A stretch of 64,000 bases of DNA from Natrinema hispanicum (GCF_900111485.1 NZ_FOIC01000002.1:248001-312000); one strand, 5' to 3'. Counted from the stretch's first letter, positions 1 to 8,980 are shown. Program-made: numbers and translations. The notes: a model not told the origin generated them from the letters alone.

Positions 1-816
1 CACGGCCCAGTATGAGACCGTGACGGCAGCCAGCCCGACGACGACGAGGGCCGCGACGGTTGCTCTGGCGATCAGCGGCCGGCTGGTCCGGATCGGCCCG
101 TTACCGGCCTCGAGATCGCGAACGAGGACGGCGAGTTGCCAGCCGGCAAACGCGCCCAGTGACGTCCCGAACAACAGGACGGCATCGGGATCCGTCCGGG
201 CCGGCACGAGCGAGAGCACAGCAACGCCGACCGCGATCGCGAATCCGATCGTGCCGCGGTGGTCCGGATACCGGTCGCAGAGTCCGGCCGCGAGCAACAG
301 AAACACCAGCGCGACGGCGACGCCGGCAATGACATCGACGAGGTAGTGGACGCCGAGCGCGACGCGGGAGAAACTGACTGCCGTAATGATCCCCGCCGCA
401 CCGAGGTATCGCTGCCGGCGCGTCCCGACCGAAAGATACTCGGCCAGACTCAGATAGACGATCGTCGACATGAGGGCGTGGCCGCTCGGGAAGCCGTAGC
501 CGGTCGCCGTCGCAGTGGCCCGATACAGCGGGTGGACCGTCTCCGGCAGCGTCTCGACTGCCACGAACACCCGGTCGGGCCGCGAGAGCGCGAAGACCTC
601 TTTCAGCCCCGTGATCAGCGAGAGGCCGGCCAGCGTCACCCCGAGGACGGTTGCGGCTTCGTCACGGCGGTCCGGCACTGCCGCCCAGTAGACGACCCCG
701 ACGAGGAAGCCGAGAAACCACACGTCGCCGAGTTGGGTCACCAGCCCGAGCAACACGACACTCCAGTCGGGGGCGACCGCACGAAACGAGTCGAACCAGC
801 CGATCCCGCGAGTCAT
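1..816 (-). CDS. PAP2-superfamily membrane phosphatase (partial, runs off the window)
   Basis: Membrane-embedded phosphatase of the type-2 phosphatidic acid phosphatase family, which dephosphorylates lipid or polyprenyl phosphates; the substrate here is unknown. 272 codons are visible and there is no stop before the window edge. All three signature motifs are present in order: K-x6-RP (KEVFALSRP), PSGH (PSGHALM) and SR-x5-H-x3-D (SRVALGVHYLVD). Several hydrophobic segments alternate with them, as expected for a polytopic enzyme. The ATG start is supported by a TATA-like box 24-32 nt upstream, which implies a leaderless transcript. It is divergent from the NuoCD-like gene. The family call is secure; the physiological role is open. 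Confidence 0.9.
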   Translation of the reverse strand, partial: MTRGIGWFDSFRAVAPDWSVVLLGLVTQLGDVWFLGFLVGVVYWAAVPDRRDEAATVLGVTLAGLSLITGLKEVFALSRPDRVFVAVETLPETVHPLYRATATATGYGFPSGHALMSTIVYLSLAEYLSVGTRRQRYLGAAGIITAVSFSRVALGVHYLVDVIAGVAVALVFLLLAAGLCDRYPDHRGTIGFAIAVGVAVLSLVPARTDPDAVLLFGTSLGAFAGWQLAVLVRDLEAGNGPIRTSRPLIARATVAALVVVGLAAVTVSYWAV

Positions 817-839
817 GTCCTACGCTACGGACGACGTGA

Positions 840-848
840 TACATAAAC
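840..848 (-). promoter_or_regulatory. TATA-like promoter box for the PAP2 gene
   Basis: Read on the minus strand the site is GTTTATGTA, followed 24 nt later by the ATG. This matches the haloarchaeal spacing for leaderless transcripts. No transcription data were available. Confidence 0.5.
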
Positions 849-983
849 GATTTCCGTGGCCGCGACAGCTGCAACACCGATCGGGTAGCCAACGGAGAGA
901 GTCACCGGAACGCGGGAAAACCCTCATCTCCGCGTCACCTGTACCCTTCAGGGACGCCGGCCGTCGGCGTGGTGTCCGGCCCA

Positions 984-2675
984 ATGAGCGAAACAACCGA
1001 GCCCGAACCAGAGCACGAGCGCATCGATCCGAAGTACGACCACCGCCGCGAGGAGGGCGTCGACGAGACCGCCCTCGAGGCCCTGCTTTCCGACTACGCG
1101 ATCGGGCGCGACGACCACGAGAACGCGCCTGCCTTCGTGATCCGACCGGACGAGGTCCGGGAGGTGGTTCGTCTATTGCGCGACGAGGCGGGTTTCGACC
1201 ACCTCACGTGTCTCACGTCCCAGCAGTATGAGGACCGCTACGAGTCGCTCATCCACCTGACGAAGTACGACCAGCGCACTCACGAGGTGGCGCTGGTCAT
1301 CCCACTGCCGACGGACGAGCCGGTCTGTGAGTCTGCCGAACCGGTCTTTCGCACCGCCGACTGGCACGAACGCGAGGCCTTCGACCTCGTCGGCATCGAA
1401 TACGACGGCCATCCCGACCTCCGGCGGATCCTCCTCCCCGAATCGTGGCAGGGTCATCCGCTGGCGCTGGATTACGATCAGGACAAGCCACAGGTCGTCC
1501 GGTATGCCGAACACGCAAACCCACTGCAGGGCGACCGGCACGTCCCCGAGTCGGACACGATGTTTCTCAACATCGGACCCCACCACCCGGCGACCCACGG
1601 CGTGCTCCACCTCGAGACGGTGTTAGACGGCGAGTCAGTCGCAGACGTCAGGCCCGACATCGGCTATCTCCACCGCTGTGAGGAACAGATGTGCCAGCAG
1701 GGGACCTACCGCCACCAGATTATCCCCTACTCGAACCGCTGGGATTACACGGCGAACCTCCCAAACGAGTGGGCGGTCGCCCGCGCGATCGAGGACATCG
1801 CCGACATCGAGGTGCCCGCCTACGCGCAGATCCTGCGAACGATGGCAACCGAGTTCGGGCGCATGCTCGGGCACTTCCTTGCCGTCTCGACGTTCGCACT
1901 GGACGTTTACGGCGACTTCACCGCCATCTTCCAGTACGGCATGCGCGACCGCGAGGTCGTCCAGGACATCTTGGAGGACCTGACCGGCCAGCGAATGATG
2001 TTCTACTACTTCCGGCTGGGTGGTGTCTGCTGGGACCTGCCCGAACCCCGTGAAGAGTTCATCGAGAAGTGCCGAGACTTCTTGGACGAACTCCCTGCCA
2101 AGGTTGATGAGTACCACGACCTGCTGACCGGCAACGAGATCTTCCAGATTCGGACGCTCGACACTGGAATCCTCGAACCCGAAGTCGCCAAAGATTACGG
2201 CTGTACCGGGCCGGTCGCTCGCGGATCGGGGATCGACTACGACCTCCGGCGGGACGATCCCTACGGCTACTACGATAATCTGGAATGGGACGTCGTCACC
2301 GAAGACGGCTGTGACAACCACGCACGCGTGCTCGTCCGACTGCGCGAGGTCGAGGAATCCGCGAAGATCATCGAGCAGTGTCTCGACTTACTCGTAGAGT
2401 GGCCCGAAGACGAACGAACCGTCCAGAGTAACGTCCCGCGAACGCTGAAACCCGACGCCGACACCGAGACCTACCGTGCCGTCGAGAGCGCGAAGGGCGA
2501 ACTCGGCATCTACATCCGTGCAGACGGCTCGAACTCGCCGGCGCGATTTAAGATTCGCAGCCCGTGTTTCCACAACCTCTCGGCGCTGCCCGAGATGGCC
2601 GAAGGCGAGTACATCGCGGATCTGGTCGCCTCGCTCGGCAGTCTCGACATCGTACTGGGAAGCGTCGACCGCTGA
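984..2675 (+). CDS. NuoCD-type fused subunit of the NADH-dehydrogenase-like complex (orphan paralogue)
   Basis: 563-residue fusion of the 30-kDa (NuoC/Nqo5) and 49-kDa (NuoD/Nqo4) complex I subunits. In haloarchaea this sits in the peripheral arm of the respiratory NADH-dehydrogenase-like complex. The NuoC part (about residues 20-185) carries TADWHEREAFDLVGI. The NuoD part starts near MFLNIGPHHPATHGVLHLE, keeps GYLHR and RWDY, and includes GPVARGSGIDYDLR and FKIRSPCFHNLS. A GTG at 969 is an alternative start; ATG 984 gives the more usual acidic N terminus. Unlike the usual nuoA-B-CD-H-I order, no other nuo gene is adjacent: PAP2 lies upstream and a YeiH carrier downstream. It may be a second copy replacing or accompanying the operon-encoded subunit. 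Confidence 0.88.
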   Translation: MSETTEPEPEHERIDPKYDHRREEGVDETALEALLSDYAIGRDDHENAPAFVIRPDEVREVVRLLRDEAGFDHLTCLTSQQYEDRYESLIHLTKYDQRTHEVALVIPLPTDEPVCESAEPVFRTADWHEREAFDLVGIEYDGHPDLRRILLPESWQGHPLALDYDQDKPQVVRYAEHANPLQGDRHVPESDTMFLNIGPHHPATHGVLHLETVLDGESVADVRPDIGYLHRCEEQMCQQGTYRHQIIPYSNRWDYTANLPNEWAVARAIEDIADIEVPAYAQILRTMATEFGRMLGHFLAVSTFALDVYGDFTAIFQYGMRDREVVQDILEDLTGQRMMFYYFRLGGVCWDLPEPREEFIEKCRDFLDELPAKVDEYHDLLTGNEIFQIRTLDTGILEPEVAKDYGCTGPVARGSGIDYDLRRDDPYGYYDNLEWDVVTEDGCDNHARVLVRLREVEESAKIIEQCLDLLVEWPEDERTVQSNVPRTLKPDADTETYRAVESAKGELGIYIRADGSNSPARFKIRSPCFHNLSALPEMAEGEYIADLVASLGSLDIVLGSVDR

Positions 2676-2723
2676 GCGTGCGCGGTCAGCCGACCCGGTG
2701 TTCGCCGGCATGTTCGCCCCCAG

Positions 2724-2739
2724 TAGCGGAAATAATTTC
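2724..2739 (+). repeat. Copy 1 of a 14-nt element upstream of the YeiH locus
   Basis: TAGCGGAAATAATT followed by TC; the centre GAAATAATTTC is a near-palindrome. An exact 14-nt copy lies upstream of trpB. The AT-rich string in a GC-rich spacer could be a promoter (BRE/TATA-like) or a regulator site. Confidence 0.4.
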
Positions 2740-2797
2740 TTGGATCTGCGACGGATTCGATAACCGTTAACTGTAGCGAGGTTCGGAACCAGCATAT

Positions 2798-2938
2798 ATG
2801 TCGATCGATGGATGGCGGCCGGCCGCCGAAACCGTGACCGGTCGCTGGTCGGCGCTGGAACGCGACTGGCAGAGCGTTATCGTCGGCGGGATGATCGTCG
2901 CACTGGTCAGCGCACTCGAGTTGCAGATCCCCTGGTGA
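2798..2938 (+). CDS. 46-residue single-span membrane protein upstream of YeiH
   Basis: Short ORF MSIDGWRPAAETVTGRW... ending in one hydrophobic stretch (VIVGGMIVALVSALELQIPW). Its stop lies 4 nt before the ATG of the YeiH gene, so the two are probably translationally coupled. It may be a small accessory subunit. Alternatively it may be an N-terminal extension of the carrier separated by a frameshift; but the carrier's own start gives a normal-length family member. No homologue is recognised. Confidence 0.55.
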   Translation: MSIDGWRPAAETVTGRWSALERDWQSVIVGGMIVALVSALELQIPW

Positions 2939-2942
2939 CGAG

Positions 2943-3926
2943 ATGGCCGTCCGTCGTCTCCTGCCTGGCGTGTTCGCCCTCTGTCTCGGCGCACTGCTAG
3001 CGCGGGGACTCGCGCTGTCACTTGGCGTCAACAATCTGTTGCTCGCTATCGCACTCGGCGTCGTCGTGACGAACGGTGTCGGCATCCCAGCGCGACTCGA
3101 GTCCGGGATTGCGACACACAAACTCTGGCTCGGTGCCGGGATCGTCCTCATGGGTGCGTCGATCTCGGTCGAGACTGTCCTCGAGGTTGGCGGCCGCGTC
3201 TTCCTCGTCGTGATTGCCGTTGCGACGCTTACGCTCATCGTCGTGGAACTGCTCGCGCGAAACGTCTTCGGGCTGGCCGAACGGCTGGGCTCGCTGCTCG
3301 CAGCCGGAGCGAGTATCTGCGGCGTCTCGGCAGTCGTCGCGGTCGCCGGTGCCGTCAGCGCGCGCGAAGAACAGGTCGCCTATGCGGCGGCGACAGTGCT
3401 TTTGTTCGACGCGATTACGATCGCCGTCTATCCGATCGTCGGCGACCTACTGGAACTCTCGAGTACTGTCTTTGGGATCTGGGCCGGCGTCAGTATGTTC
3501 TCGACGGGGCCGGTCGTCGCGGTCGGCTTTGCTCACTCCGAGATGGCCGGCCAGTGGGCGACGATGACGAAGCTCTCGCGAAACGCCCTGATCGGCGTCG
3601 TCGTCCTCGCGTATGCGAGCTACTACGCTCGAACCGGCGACGGCGATACGCCCTCCGTCCGAACCCTCTGGGCGGAGTTTCCGAAGTTCGTCGTCGGCTT
3701 TCTCGCACTCGCCGCGCTCTCGAGTCTCGGGGTCTTTTCGGCGGCCCAGCAGACCTCGATCGAGCACGCGTACAACTGGCTGTTCCTGCTGGCGTTCGTC
3801 GGCCTCGGCACGGAGATTCAGCTTGGAGACCTCCGTCAGACGGGGCTGGTGCCCGCGTTCGTCGTCATGCTGTCACTGCTCGTCGCCAGCAGTCTCTCGC
3901 TTGCACTCCTGCTCGTGCTGTTCTGA
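2943..3926 (+). CDS. yeiH: YeiH/UPF0324-family putative anion exporter
   Basis: 327-residue polytopic membrane protein of the UPF0324 (YeiH, 'putative sulfate exporter') family. Signature segments are visible: GAGIVLMGASIS near residues 65-76 and GASICGVSAVVAVAGA near 120-135, the counterpart of the family GASICGxSA motif. About ten hydrophobic helices span the length, close to the roughly 340 residues usual for the family. It follows the 46-residue membrane ORF by 4 nt and so likely shares its transcript. The substrate is not established; sulfonate or sulfate export is only a family-level suggestion. Confidence 0.88.
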   Translation: MAVRRLLPGVFALCLGALLARGLALSLGVNNLLLAIALGVVVTNGVGIPARLESGIATHKLWLGAGIVLMGASISVETVLEVGGRVFLVVIAVATLTLIVVELLARNVFGLAERLGSLLAAGASICGVSAVVAVAGAVSAREEQVAYAAATVLLFDAITIAVYPIVGDLLELSSTVFGIWAGVSMFSTGPVVAVGFAHSEMAGQWATMTKLSRNALIGVVVLAYASYYARTGDGDTPSVRTLWAEFPKFVVGFLALAALSSLGVFSAAQQTSIEHAYNWLFLLAFVGLGTEIQLGDLRQTGLVPAFVVMLSLLVASSLSLALLLVLF

Positions 3927-3988
3927 TCGCATCGCGATCGCGGCCGGCACATCTTCAACCGACTCGAGCGGCCCATCCCTGTCATCAA

Positions 3989-4002
3989 TAGCGGAAATAA
4001 TT
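3989..4002 (+). repeat. Copy 2 of the 14-nt element upstream of trpB
   Basis: TAGCGGAAATAATT, identical to the copy before the YeiH locus, about 100 nt before the trpB start. The flanking sequences differ, so this is a short shared motif and not a longer duplication. Confidence 0.4.
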
Positions 4003-4103
4003 GCCAGCGGGTGCGAGACGGACTGACGCCCCCTTTCGAGACGAGAGCGCCGTCATCGACGCCACGGAACTTACTTGACGGTGAGCGCGCAATGGACCGG
4101 CAT

Positions 4104-5258
4104 ATGTCCAACGGAGAGTTCGAAGGATACGGTGGACGATACGTCCCCGAGCCGCTTCAGGAGCCACTCGAGCAACTGGCGACGGCCTACGACGACGTTG
4201 CCACAAGCGAGGCGTTCCAGTCGGAACTGCGTGGCTTACTCGAGGAGTTCGCCGGTCGTCCGAGCCCGCTGTACTACGCGCGGAACCTGAGCGAGCGCTA
4301 CGGTGCCGACATTTATCTCAAGCGAGAGGACCTGCTCCACGGCGGCGCACACAAGGTCAACAACGCGCTCGGGCAGGCCTTGCTCGCGAAAAAGGCAGGC
4401 CGCGAGCGACTGATCGCCGAGACCGGGGCCGGCCAGCACGGCACCGCGACGGCGATGGTCGGCGCTTTACTCAACCTCGAGACGGAGATCTACATGGGGA
4501 AAAAGGACGTCGAGCGCCAGGAGATGAACGTCTTCCGGATGCGCCTGATGGGTGCCGAGGTCAACGAGGTCACCCGTGGCGACGAGGGGCTGGCTGACGC
4601 CGTCGACGCCGCGCTCGAGGACTTCGCCGAAAACGTCGAGGACACCCACTATCTGGTTGGCAGCGTCGTTGGTCCCGACCCCTTCCCGCGGATGGTTCGT
4701 GACTTCCAGTCGGTCATCGGCGAGGAAGCCCGCGAGCAGATCATCGAGCGCACCGGCGAGTTGCCCGACGCCGCGGTCGCCTGTGTCGGCGGCGGGTCGA
4801 ACGCAATCGGCCTCTTTCATGCCTTCCGTAACGACGACGAGGTCGCGTTCTACGGTGCCGAAGGTGGCGGGAAAGGGACCGATTCGTCACGACACGCTGC
4901 GCCGCTCGCGGACGGGAAAGACGAGGTCCTCCACGGGATGAAAACGCGGGTCATCGACGACGATGTCGAGGTCCACTCCGTCTCGGCGGGACTGGACTAC
5001 CCCGGTGCTGGTCCCGAACACGCCATGTATCGGGCCGTCGGTCGCTGTGAGTACACGGGCGTCACCGACGACGAGGCGCTGGCCGCGTTCCGTGAACTGA
5101 GCGAAACCGAGGGGATCATCCCGGCGCTGGAGTCCAGCCACGCGATCGCTCGCGCGATCGAATTGGCCGAAGCAGGCGAACACGACACGATCCTCGTGAA
5201 TCTCTCGGGGCGTGGTGACAAGGACATGGAGACGGCGGCCGCGAAGTTCGATCTCTAG
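4104..5258 (+). CDS. trpB: Tryptophan synthase beta chain, TrpB1 type, standing alone
   Basis: 384-residue PLP enzyme that condenses indole with serine to tryptophan. The PLP lysine lies in [12 protein letters not shown], followed by [13 protein letters not shown]. The phosphate-binding loop is GGGSNAIG and the C-terminal part has [14 protein letters not shown] 4104 ([11 protein letters not shown]) was chosen because conserved sequence begins there; ATG 4092 and longer forms only add unconserved residues. TrpB normally lies in a trpCBA operon in haloarchaea, but trpA and trpC are not adjacent here. It may be a second copy, or the trp genes may be dispersed. Confidence 0.93.
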   Translation: MSNGEFEGYGGRYVPEPLQEPLEQLATAYDDVATSEAFQSELRGLLEEFAGRPSPLYYARNLSERYGADIYLKREDLLHGGAHKVNNALGQALLAKKAGRERLIAETGAGQHGTATAMVGALLNLETEIYMGKKDVERQEMNVFRMRLMGAEVNEVTRGDEGLADAVDAALEDFAENVEDTHYLVGSVVGPDPFPRMVRDFQSVIGEEAREQIIERTGELPDAAVACVGGGSNAIGLFHAFRNDDEVAFYGAEGGGKGTDSSRHAAPLADGKDEVLHGMKTRVIDDDVEVHSVSAGLDYPGAGPEHAMYRAVGRCEYTGVTDDEALAAFRELSETEGIIPALESSHAIARAIELAEAGEHDTILVNLSGRGDKDMETAAAKFDL

Positions 5259-5317
5259 GGCGGACGTTCGTCACCCAGCAGACGAGATCAGTCCGCATTC
5301 GAGGATCGTGTGCTGTC

Positions 5318-5728
5318 TCAAAGCAGCGTTCGAACCTGCGCCGTCAGTGCTGCCGCCTCGTCGGGATCGAATTCGCGTCGCGCCAGCGAGAGCGAAACGC
5401 CGTCGTCGGCAAATCGAGGTACGAGATGGACGTGTGCGTGATCGACGGTCCCGACCAGCGGCCCGGTCGTATGGAAGGTGCTGAACCCACTGGGTTCGAG
5501 GACGGCCTCGAGCGCGCTGGCGACGGTCCGAACGGTCTCGAAGACGGCTGCCGCGCCTGGGTCGTCACTCGTCAAGATGTCCGCTACGTGGGCCCGCGGC
5601 GCGACGAGCGTGTGGCCCCTCGTGGCCGGATTGCGATCGAGAAAGGCGATCGTCCACTCGTCCTTATAAAGGACGTGTGCCGACTGGCCGCCGTCAGCGA
5701 GTCGGCAGAACTCACAGCGATCGTCCAT
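5318..5728 (-). CDS. HIT-family nucleotide hydrolase or transferase
   Basis: 136-residue histidine-triad protein. The triad HxHxHxxP appears as HAHVHLVP in DHAHVHLVPRF; the central histidine forms the nucleotidyl intermediate. An N-terminal C-x2-C (CEFC) resembles the structural zinc site found in many Hint/Fhit-like proteins. Family members hydrolyse adenosine phosphoramidates or dinucleoside polyphosphates; the substrate here is not deducible. ATG 5728 (MDDRCEFC) is preferred over upstream codons because the family begins close to the CxxC. It is convergent with trpB, with a 59-nt gap. Confidence 0.92.
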   Translation of the reverse strand: MDDRCEFCRLADGGQSAHVLYKDEWTIAFLDRNPATRGHTLVAPRAHVADILTSDDPGAAAVFETVRTVASALEAVLEPSGFSTFHTTGPLVGTVDHAHVHLVPRFADDGVSLSLARREFDPDEAAALTAQVRTLL

Positions 5729-5849
5729 AGCCGTATTTTCTCTCGCGCCAACATATAGGTGCCCCTGCACGGCGGCGTTACTGTCGACCAGCGCCACTGA
5801 TAGTCGCCTCCGATCCTAAATGTCCAGTGTACGTGTTGTGCCGGCAGTA

Positions 5850-6911
5850 TTACAGAATTCCGTGATCTTCCTGCAGCATCCGGTACTGCTCGAGATACTG
5901 CTCGGCCACTGCCGACCGATCGTAGTCGGCGAACCGATCCTCATACGTGCGGTCCTCGAGATCGCCCGCCGCAAGGATGGCTTCGGCCAGTTCGTCCTCG
6001 CTGGTGGTCCGAAAGCCCCGTTCCCAGCCCTCGACGAGTTCGTGGGCGCTCGAGTTCGCGTGGTACTCGACGATCCCGACACAGCCCGATGCGAGCGCCC
6101 ACAGCATCTCCGTCGGGAAGACACAGCGTTCGGCCGTCTGGGCGAAGACGTGTGCGCCGCGGTAGGCTGCGATCCGCTCGTCGAGCTCGAGGTCGCCGAC
6201 GAACCGCACCCGATCGTCGATACGAAGGTCGCTCGCGAGGTCTTCGTAGGCGTCACGCTCGGGCCCGTCGCCGATGACGGTCGTCTGCCAGTCGCGATCC
6301 CGGAGTTCGGCCAGTCCTAACAGCAGGCTCTCGAGGTTGGCCCCGTCGTCGAGTCGACGCGCGTAGATTACGTCGACGTCCTCGCCCGGGTCGACGTCCT
6401 GAATCCGATCGCAGTCGATCGGGTTCGGGATGATATCGACGACGTCACCGTCGGCACCGATCTCTTGGGTCCACGTCGAAACGAGTTCCGACGGCGTGAT
6501 GATCCCATCTGGTCGACCAGCCGCAAGCCGCGTCCAGCGCGTCTCTGGGACGCCGTCGTCGCCGTACCACTCGAGGACCAGTGGCGTCCGCGCAAGCGCC
6601 GCACCCGCGCGAGCTGCGAGCACCTGACGCGGCGGCTGTGCGCTGGCGTGGATCACGTCTGGGTTCGCAGCTGCAAGCACGAACGGCAAGCGGGCGAGAA
6701 ACGAGCTGTGGGCGTCCGGCCCGTCGACGACCGCGTGGTAAGTAATCCCCTCGCGCTCGAGGGTTGCCCCCTCGCCGGCCCAGAAGTCAGCACAGTAACA
6801 GTGGACGTCGTGGCCTCGCTGTGCGAGTAACTCGAGGATCGTCCGAAACCGCTGGTTCGTCTCGCTATCGCGGTGATGGACTGTTTCGAACGAGACGAAC
6901 GCGAGTCGCAT
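5850..6911 (-). CDS. GT4-family glycosyltransferase
   Basis: 353-residue GT-B fold glycosyltransferase of the GT4 (RfaB) type. The N-terminal Rossmann half starts MRLAFVSFETVHHRD. The C-terminal nucleotide-sugar half has IPNPIDCDRI, VIGDGPERDAYE, RVRFVGDL and an acidic region in FPTEMLWALASGCVGIVEY, the counterpart of the E-x7-E donor site. It probably adds a sugar to a lipid or glycoprotein precursor. A TATA-like box 25 nt upstream of the ATG implies a leaderless transcript. No other glycosylation genes are adjacent, so the acceptor is unknown. Confidence 0.88.
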   Translation of the reverse strand: MRLAFVSFETVHHRDSETNQRFRTILELLAQRGHDVHCYCADFWAGEGATLEREGITYHAVVDGPDAHSSFLARLPFVLAAANPDVIHASAQPPRQVLAARAGAALARTPLVLEWYGDDGVPETRWTRLAAGRPDGIITPSELVSTWTQEIGADGDVVDIIPNPIDCDRIQDVDPGEDVDVIYARRLDDGANLESLLLGLAELRDRDWQTTVIGDGPERDAYEDLASDLRIDDRVRFVGDLELDERIAAYRGAHVFAQTAERCVFPTEMLWALASGCVGIVEYHANSSAHELVEGWERGFRTTSEDELAEAILAAGDLEDRTYEDRFADYDRSAVAEQYLEQYRMLQEDHGIL

Positions 6912-6935
6912 ATTCGGCCGCCACGTAGCCCCGGG

Positions 6936-6943
6936 CTATAAAG
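6936..6943 (-). promoter_or_regulatory. TATA-like box for the GT4 gene
   Basis: CTTTATAG on the minus strand, 25 nt before the ATG, typical of a haloarchaeal leaderless promoter. Confidence 0.55.
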
Positions 6944-7011
6944 TCACTTTTTTCATTCTATTCGACGGGCGTTTTCGGGGCCACACACCGGCTCCCTCGA
7001 GCGGCCGACCG

Positions 7012-8952
7012 ATGACACTGGCTGGATCCGGGGCTGCCGCGACCGAAATGACTACCGACTCGGGTCCGTACGCCTCTGGCATGGGAAGCTACGACATCGA
7101 GCGCTATCTCAACATCCGCAGCGCCTACGGCGCATCGTTCGGTCCCGACGGCGAGCGACTCTCCTTCCTGATGGATACGACCGGCACCGCGCAGGTCTGG
7201 ACGCTCGAGACCCCCCGCGGCTGGCCCGAACAGCGGACCTTCTACGACGAGCGGGTGACCTTCGCCTCGTGGTCGCCCGAACGCCCGGAGCTGATCTTCG
7301 GAATGGACGAGGGCGGCAACGAGCGCGCCCAACTCTTTAGACTCGACGCCGAGACCGGCGAAATTGAGAATCTGACCGCGATGCCCGACGCGAAACACCG
7401 GTGGGGCGGCTGGAGCCACGACGGCGACCGCTTTGCCTTCACCTCGAATCGCCGCGACGAGTCCGTCTTCGACATCTACGTCCAGGGTCGCGACGAAACC
7501 GGCGACGACGCAGAACTCGTCTACGAAGGCGACGGCTGGCTCTCGCTTGCCGGCTGGAGCCCCGACGACTCCCGCCTCTTGGTCTCGCAGGCCTACTCCA
7601 ATTTCGATCAGGACCTGTACATCCTCGATCTCGAGGCTGACGAGCGCGAACTCGAGCATCTGACACCCCACGAGGGCGATGTCCGCTATCAGAGCGCGAG
7701 CTGGGCTCCCGACGGCGAGGGGATCTATCTCGTGACCGACGAGGGTGATGCCGACACGCTGTATCTGGCCTATCTCGACGTAGAGAGCGGCGACCTCGAG
7801 ACCGTCATCGACGGGGATGGATGGAACGTCGACGGGATCGCGCTGGACGACGAAACCGGTCGCTTCGTTTGCTCACGAAATGTCGAGGGATACACCGAGT
7901 TGACAGTCGGCGAGTTCGACGCCGACGACCCAACCGAGTACGAAGCGTTTCCCGAACCCGACCTGCCGGGCGGAATCTCCGGCGGTGTGAGCTTCGACCC
8001 CGACGCGGAGCGGTTCGCCCTGTCGACCACTGGCGATACGGTCAACACGAACGTCTTTGTTGTCGACATCGAGACCGGCAACGCCGAGCGCTGGACCGAC
8101 GCGCCGACCGCGGGCATTCCCCGCGAGACGTTCGACGAGTCCGACCTCGTGCATGTCGATAGCTTCGGCGTTGACGGGCAACGCCCGTCCGCTCGTGGGA
8201 CTCCGGAGGAGTCCCACACTGGCCTCGAGGTACCCGGCTTTTTGACCCTACCGGACGACCACGAGGAGGGACAGACGCCGGTCATCGTCGACATCCACGG
8301 TGGTCCTGAGAGCCAGCGCCGACCCTCCTTCTCGAGCGTCAAACAGTACTTCCTCGATCGAGGCTACGCCTACTTCGAGCCGAACGTGCGCGGTTCGTCG
8401 GGCTACGGGGCCGACTACGCCGCCCTCGACGACGTGGAAAAGCGGATGGACTCGGTTGCAGACATCGAGGCCTGCGTCGAGTGGCTACAGGATCATCCCG
8501 CGATCGATCCCGATCGGATCGCCGCCAAGGGCGGCTCCTACGGCGGGTTCATGGTGCTCGCCGCGCTGACCGAATACCCGGACCTCTGGGCTGCCGGGGT
8601 CGACGTCGTCGGCATCGCCAACTTCGTCACCTTCCTCGAGAACACCGGCGACTGGCGGCGAAAACTCCGCGAGGCCGAATACGGCTCGCTCGCCGAGGAT
8701 CGCGACTTTCTCGAGGAAATCTCGCCGATCAACAACGTCGAGCAGATCGAAGCGCCGCTGTTCGTTCTTCATGGCGAAAACGACCCTCGCGTTCCAGTCG
8801 GCGAAGCCGAACAGATCGTCGAGGAAGTCCGTGACCACGGCGTGCCCGTCCGGAAACTGATCTTCGACGACGAAGGCCACGGCTTCTCGAAGCTCGCAAA
8901 TCGCATCGAGGCCTATTCGGAAATCGCTGACTTCCTCGACGAGCACGTCTGA
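7012..8952 (+). CDS. S9-family serine peptidase (acylaminoacyl-peptidase/DPP-like)
   Basis: 646 residues: an N-terminal beta-propeller of repeated 'SPDGxxL' blades, then a C-terminal alpha/beta-hydrolase domain. The catalytic triad is visible: Ser509 in GGSYGGFMV, Asp591 in HGENDPRVP and His623 in DDEGHGFSK. It likely releases N-terminal residues or dipeptides from peptides in the cytoplasm. The conserved part begins at MGSYDIERYLNIRSAYG, so ATG 7081 is a plausible true start; ATG 7048 is also possible. Between propeller and hydrolase, residues 388-404 are encoded by two perfect hairpins that look like an in-frame insertion before GLEVPGFLTLP. Confidence 0.93.
   Translation: MTLAGSGAAATEMTTDSGPYASGMGSYDIERYLNIRSAYGASFGPDGERLSFLMDTTGTAQVWTLETPRGWPEQRTFYDERVTFASWSPERPELIFGMDEGGNERAQLFRLDAETGEIENLTAMPDAKHRWGGWSHDGDRFAFTSNRRDESVFDIYVQGRDETGDDAELVYEGDGWLSLAGWSPDDSRLLVSQAYSNFDQDLYILDLEADERELEHLTPHEGDVRYQSASWAPDGEGIYLVTDEGDADTLYLAYLDVESGDLETVIDGDGWNVDGIALDDETGRFVCSRNVEGYTELTVGEFDADDPTEYEAFPEPDLPGGISGGVSFDPDAERFALSTTGDTVNTNVFVVDIETGNAERWTDAPTAGIPRETFDESDLVHVDSFGVDGQRPSARGTPEESHTGLEVPGFLTLPDDHEEGQTPVIVDIHGGPESQRRPSFSSVKQYFLDRGYAYFEPNVRGSSGYGADYAALDDVEKRMDSVADIEACVEWLQDHPAIDPDRIAAKGGSYGGFMVLAALTEYPDLWAAGVDVVGIANFVTFLENTGDWRRKLREAEYGSLAEDRDFLEEISPINNVEQIEAPLFVLHGENDPRVPVGEAEQIVEEVRDHGVPVRKLIFDDEGHGFSKLANRIEAYSEIADFLDEHV
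8173..8217. repeat. Two perfect hairpins embedded in the S9 peptidase gene
   Basis: GACGGGC-AAC-GCCCGTC (8173-8189), then GTGGGACTCC-GGA-GGAGTCCCAC (8195-8217). Arms are 7 and 10 bp, both with 3-nt loops. The reading frame stays open and encodes a Gly/Pro/Arg-rich loop. The same architecture recurs between 23400 and 23561. Confidence 0.85.
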
Positions 8953-8980
8953 ATCGACACCCGCGCGGTGCTCGTCGACG

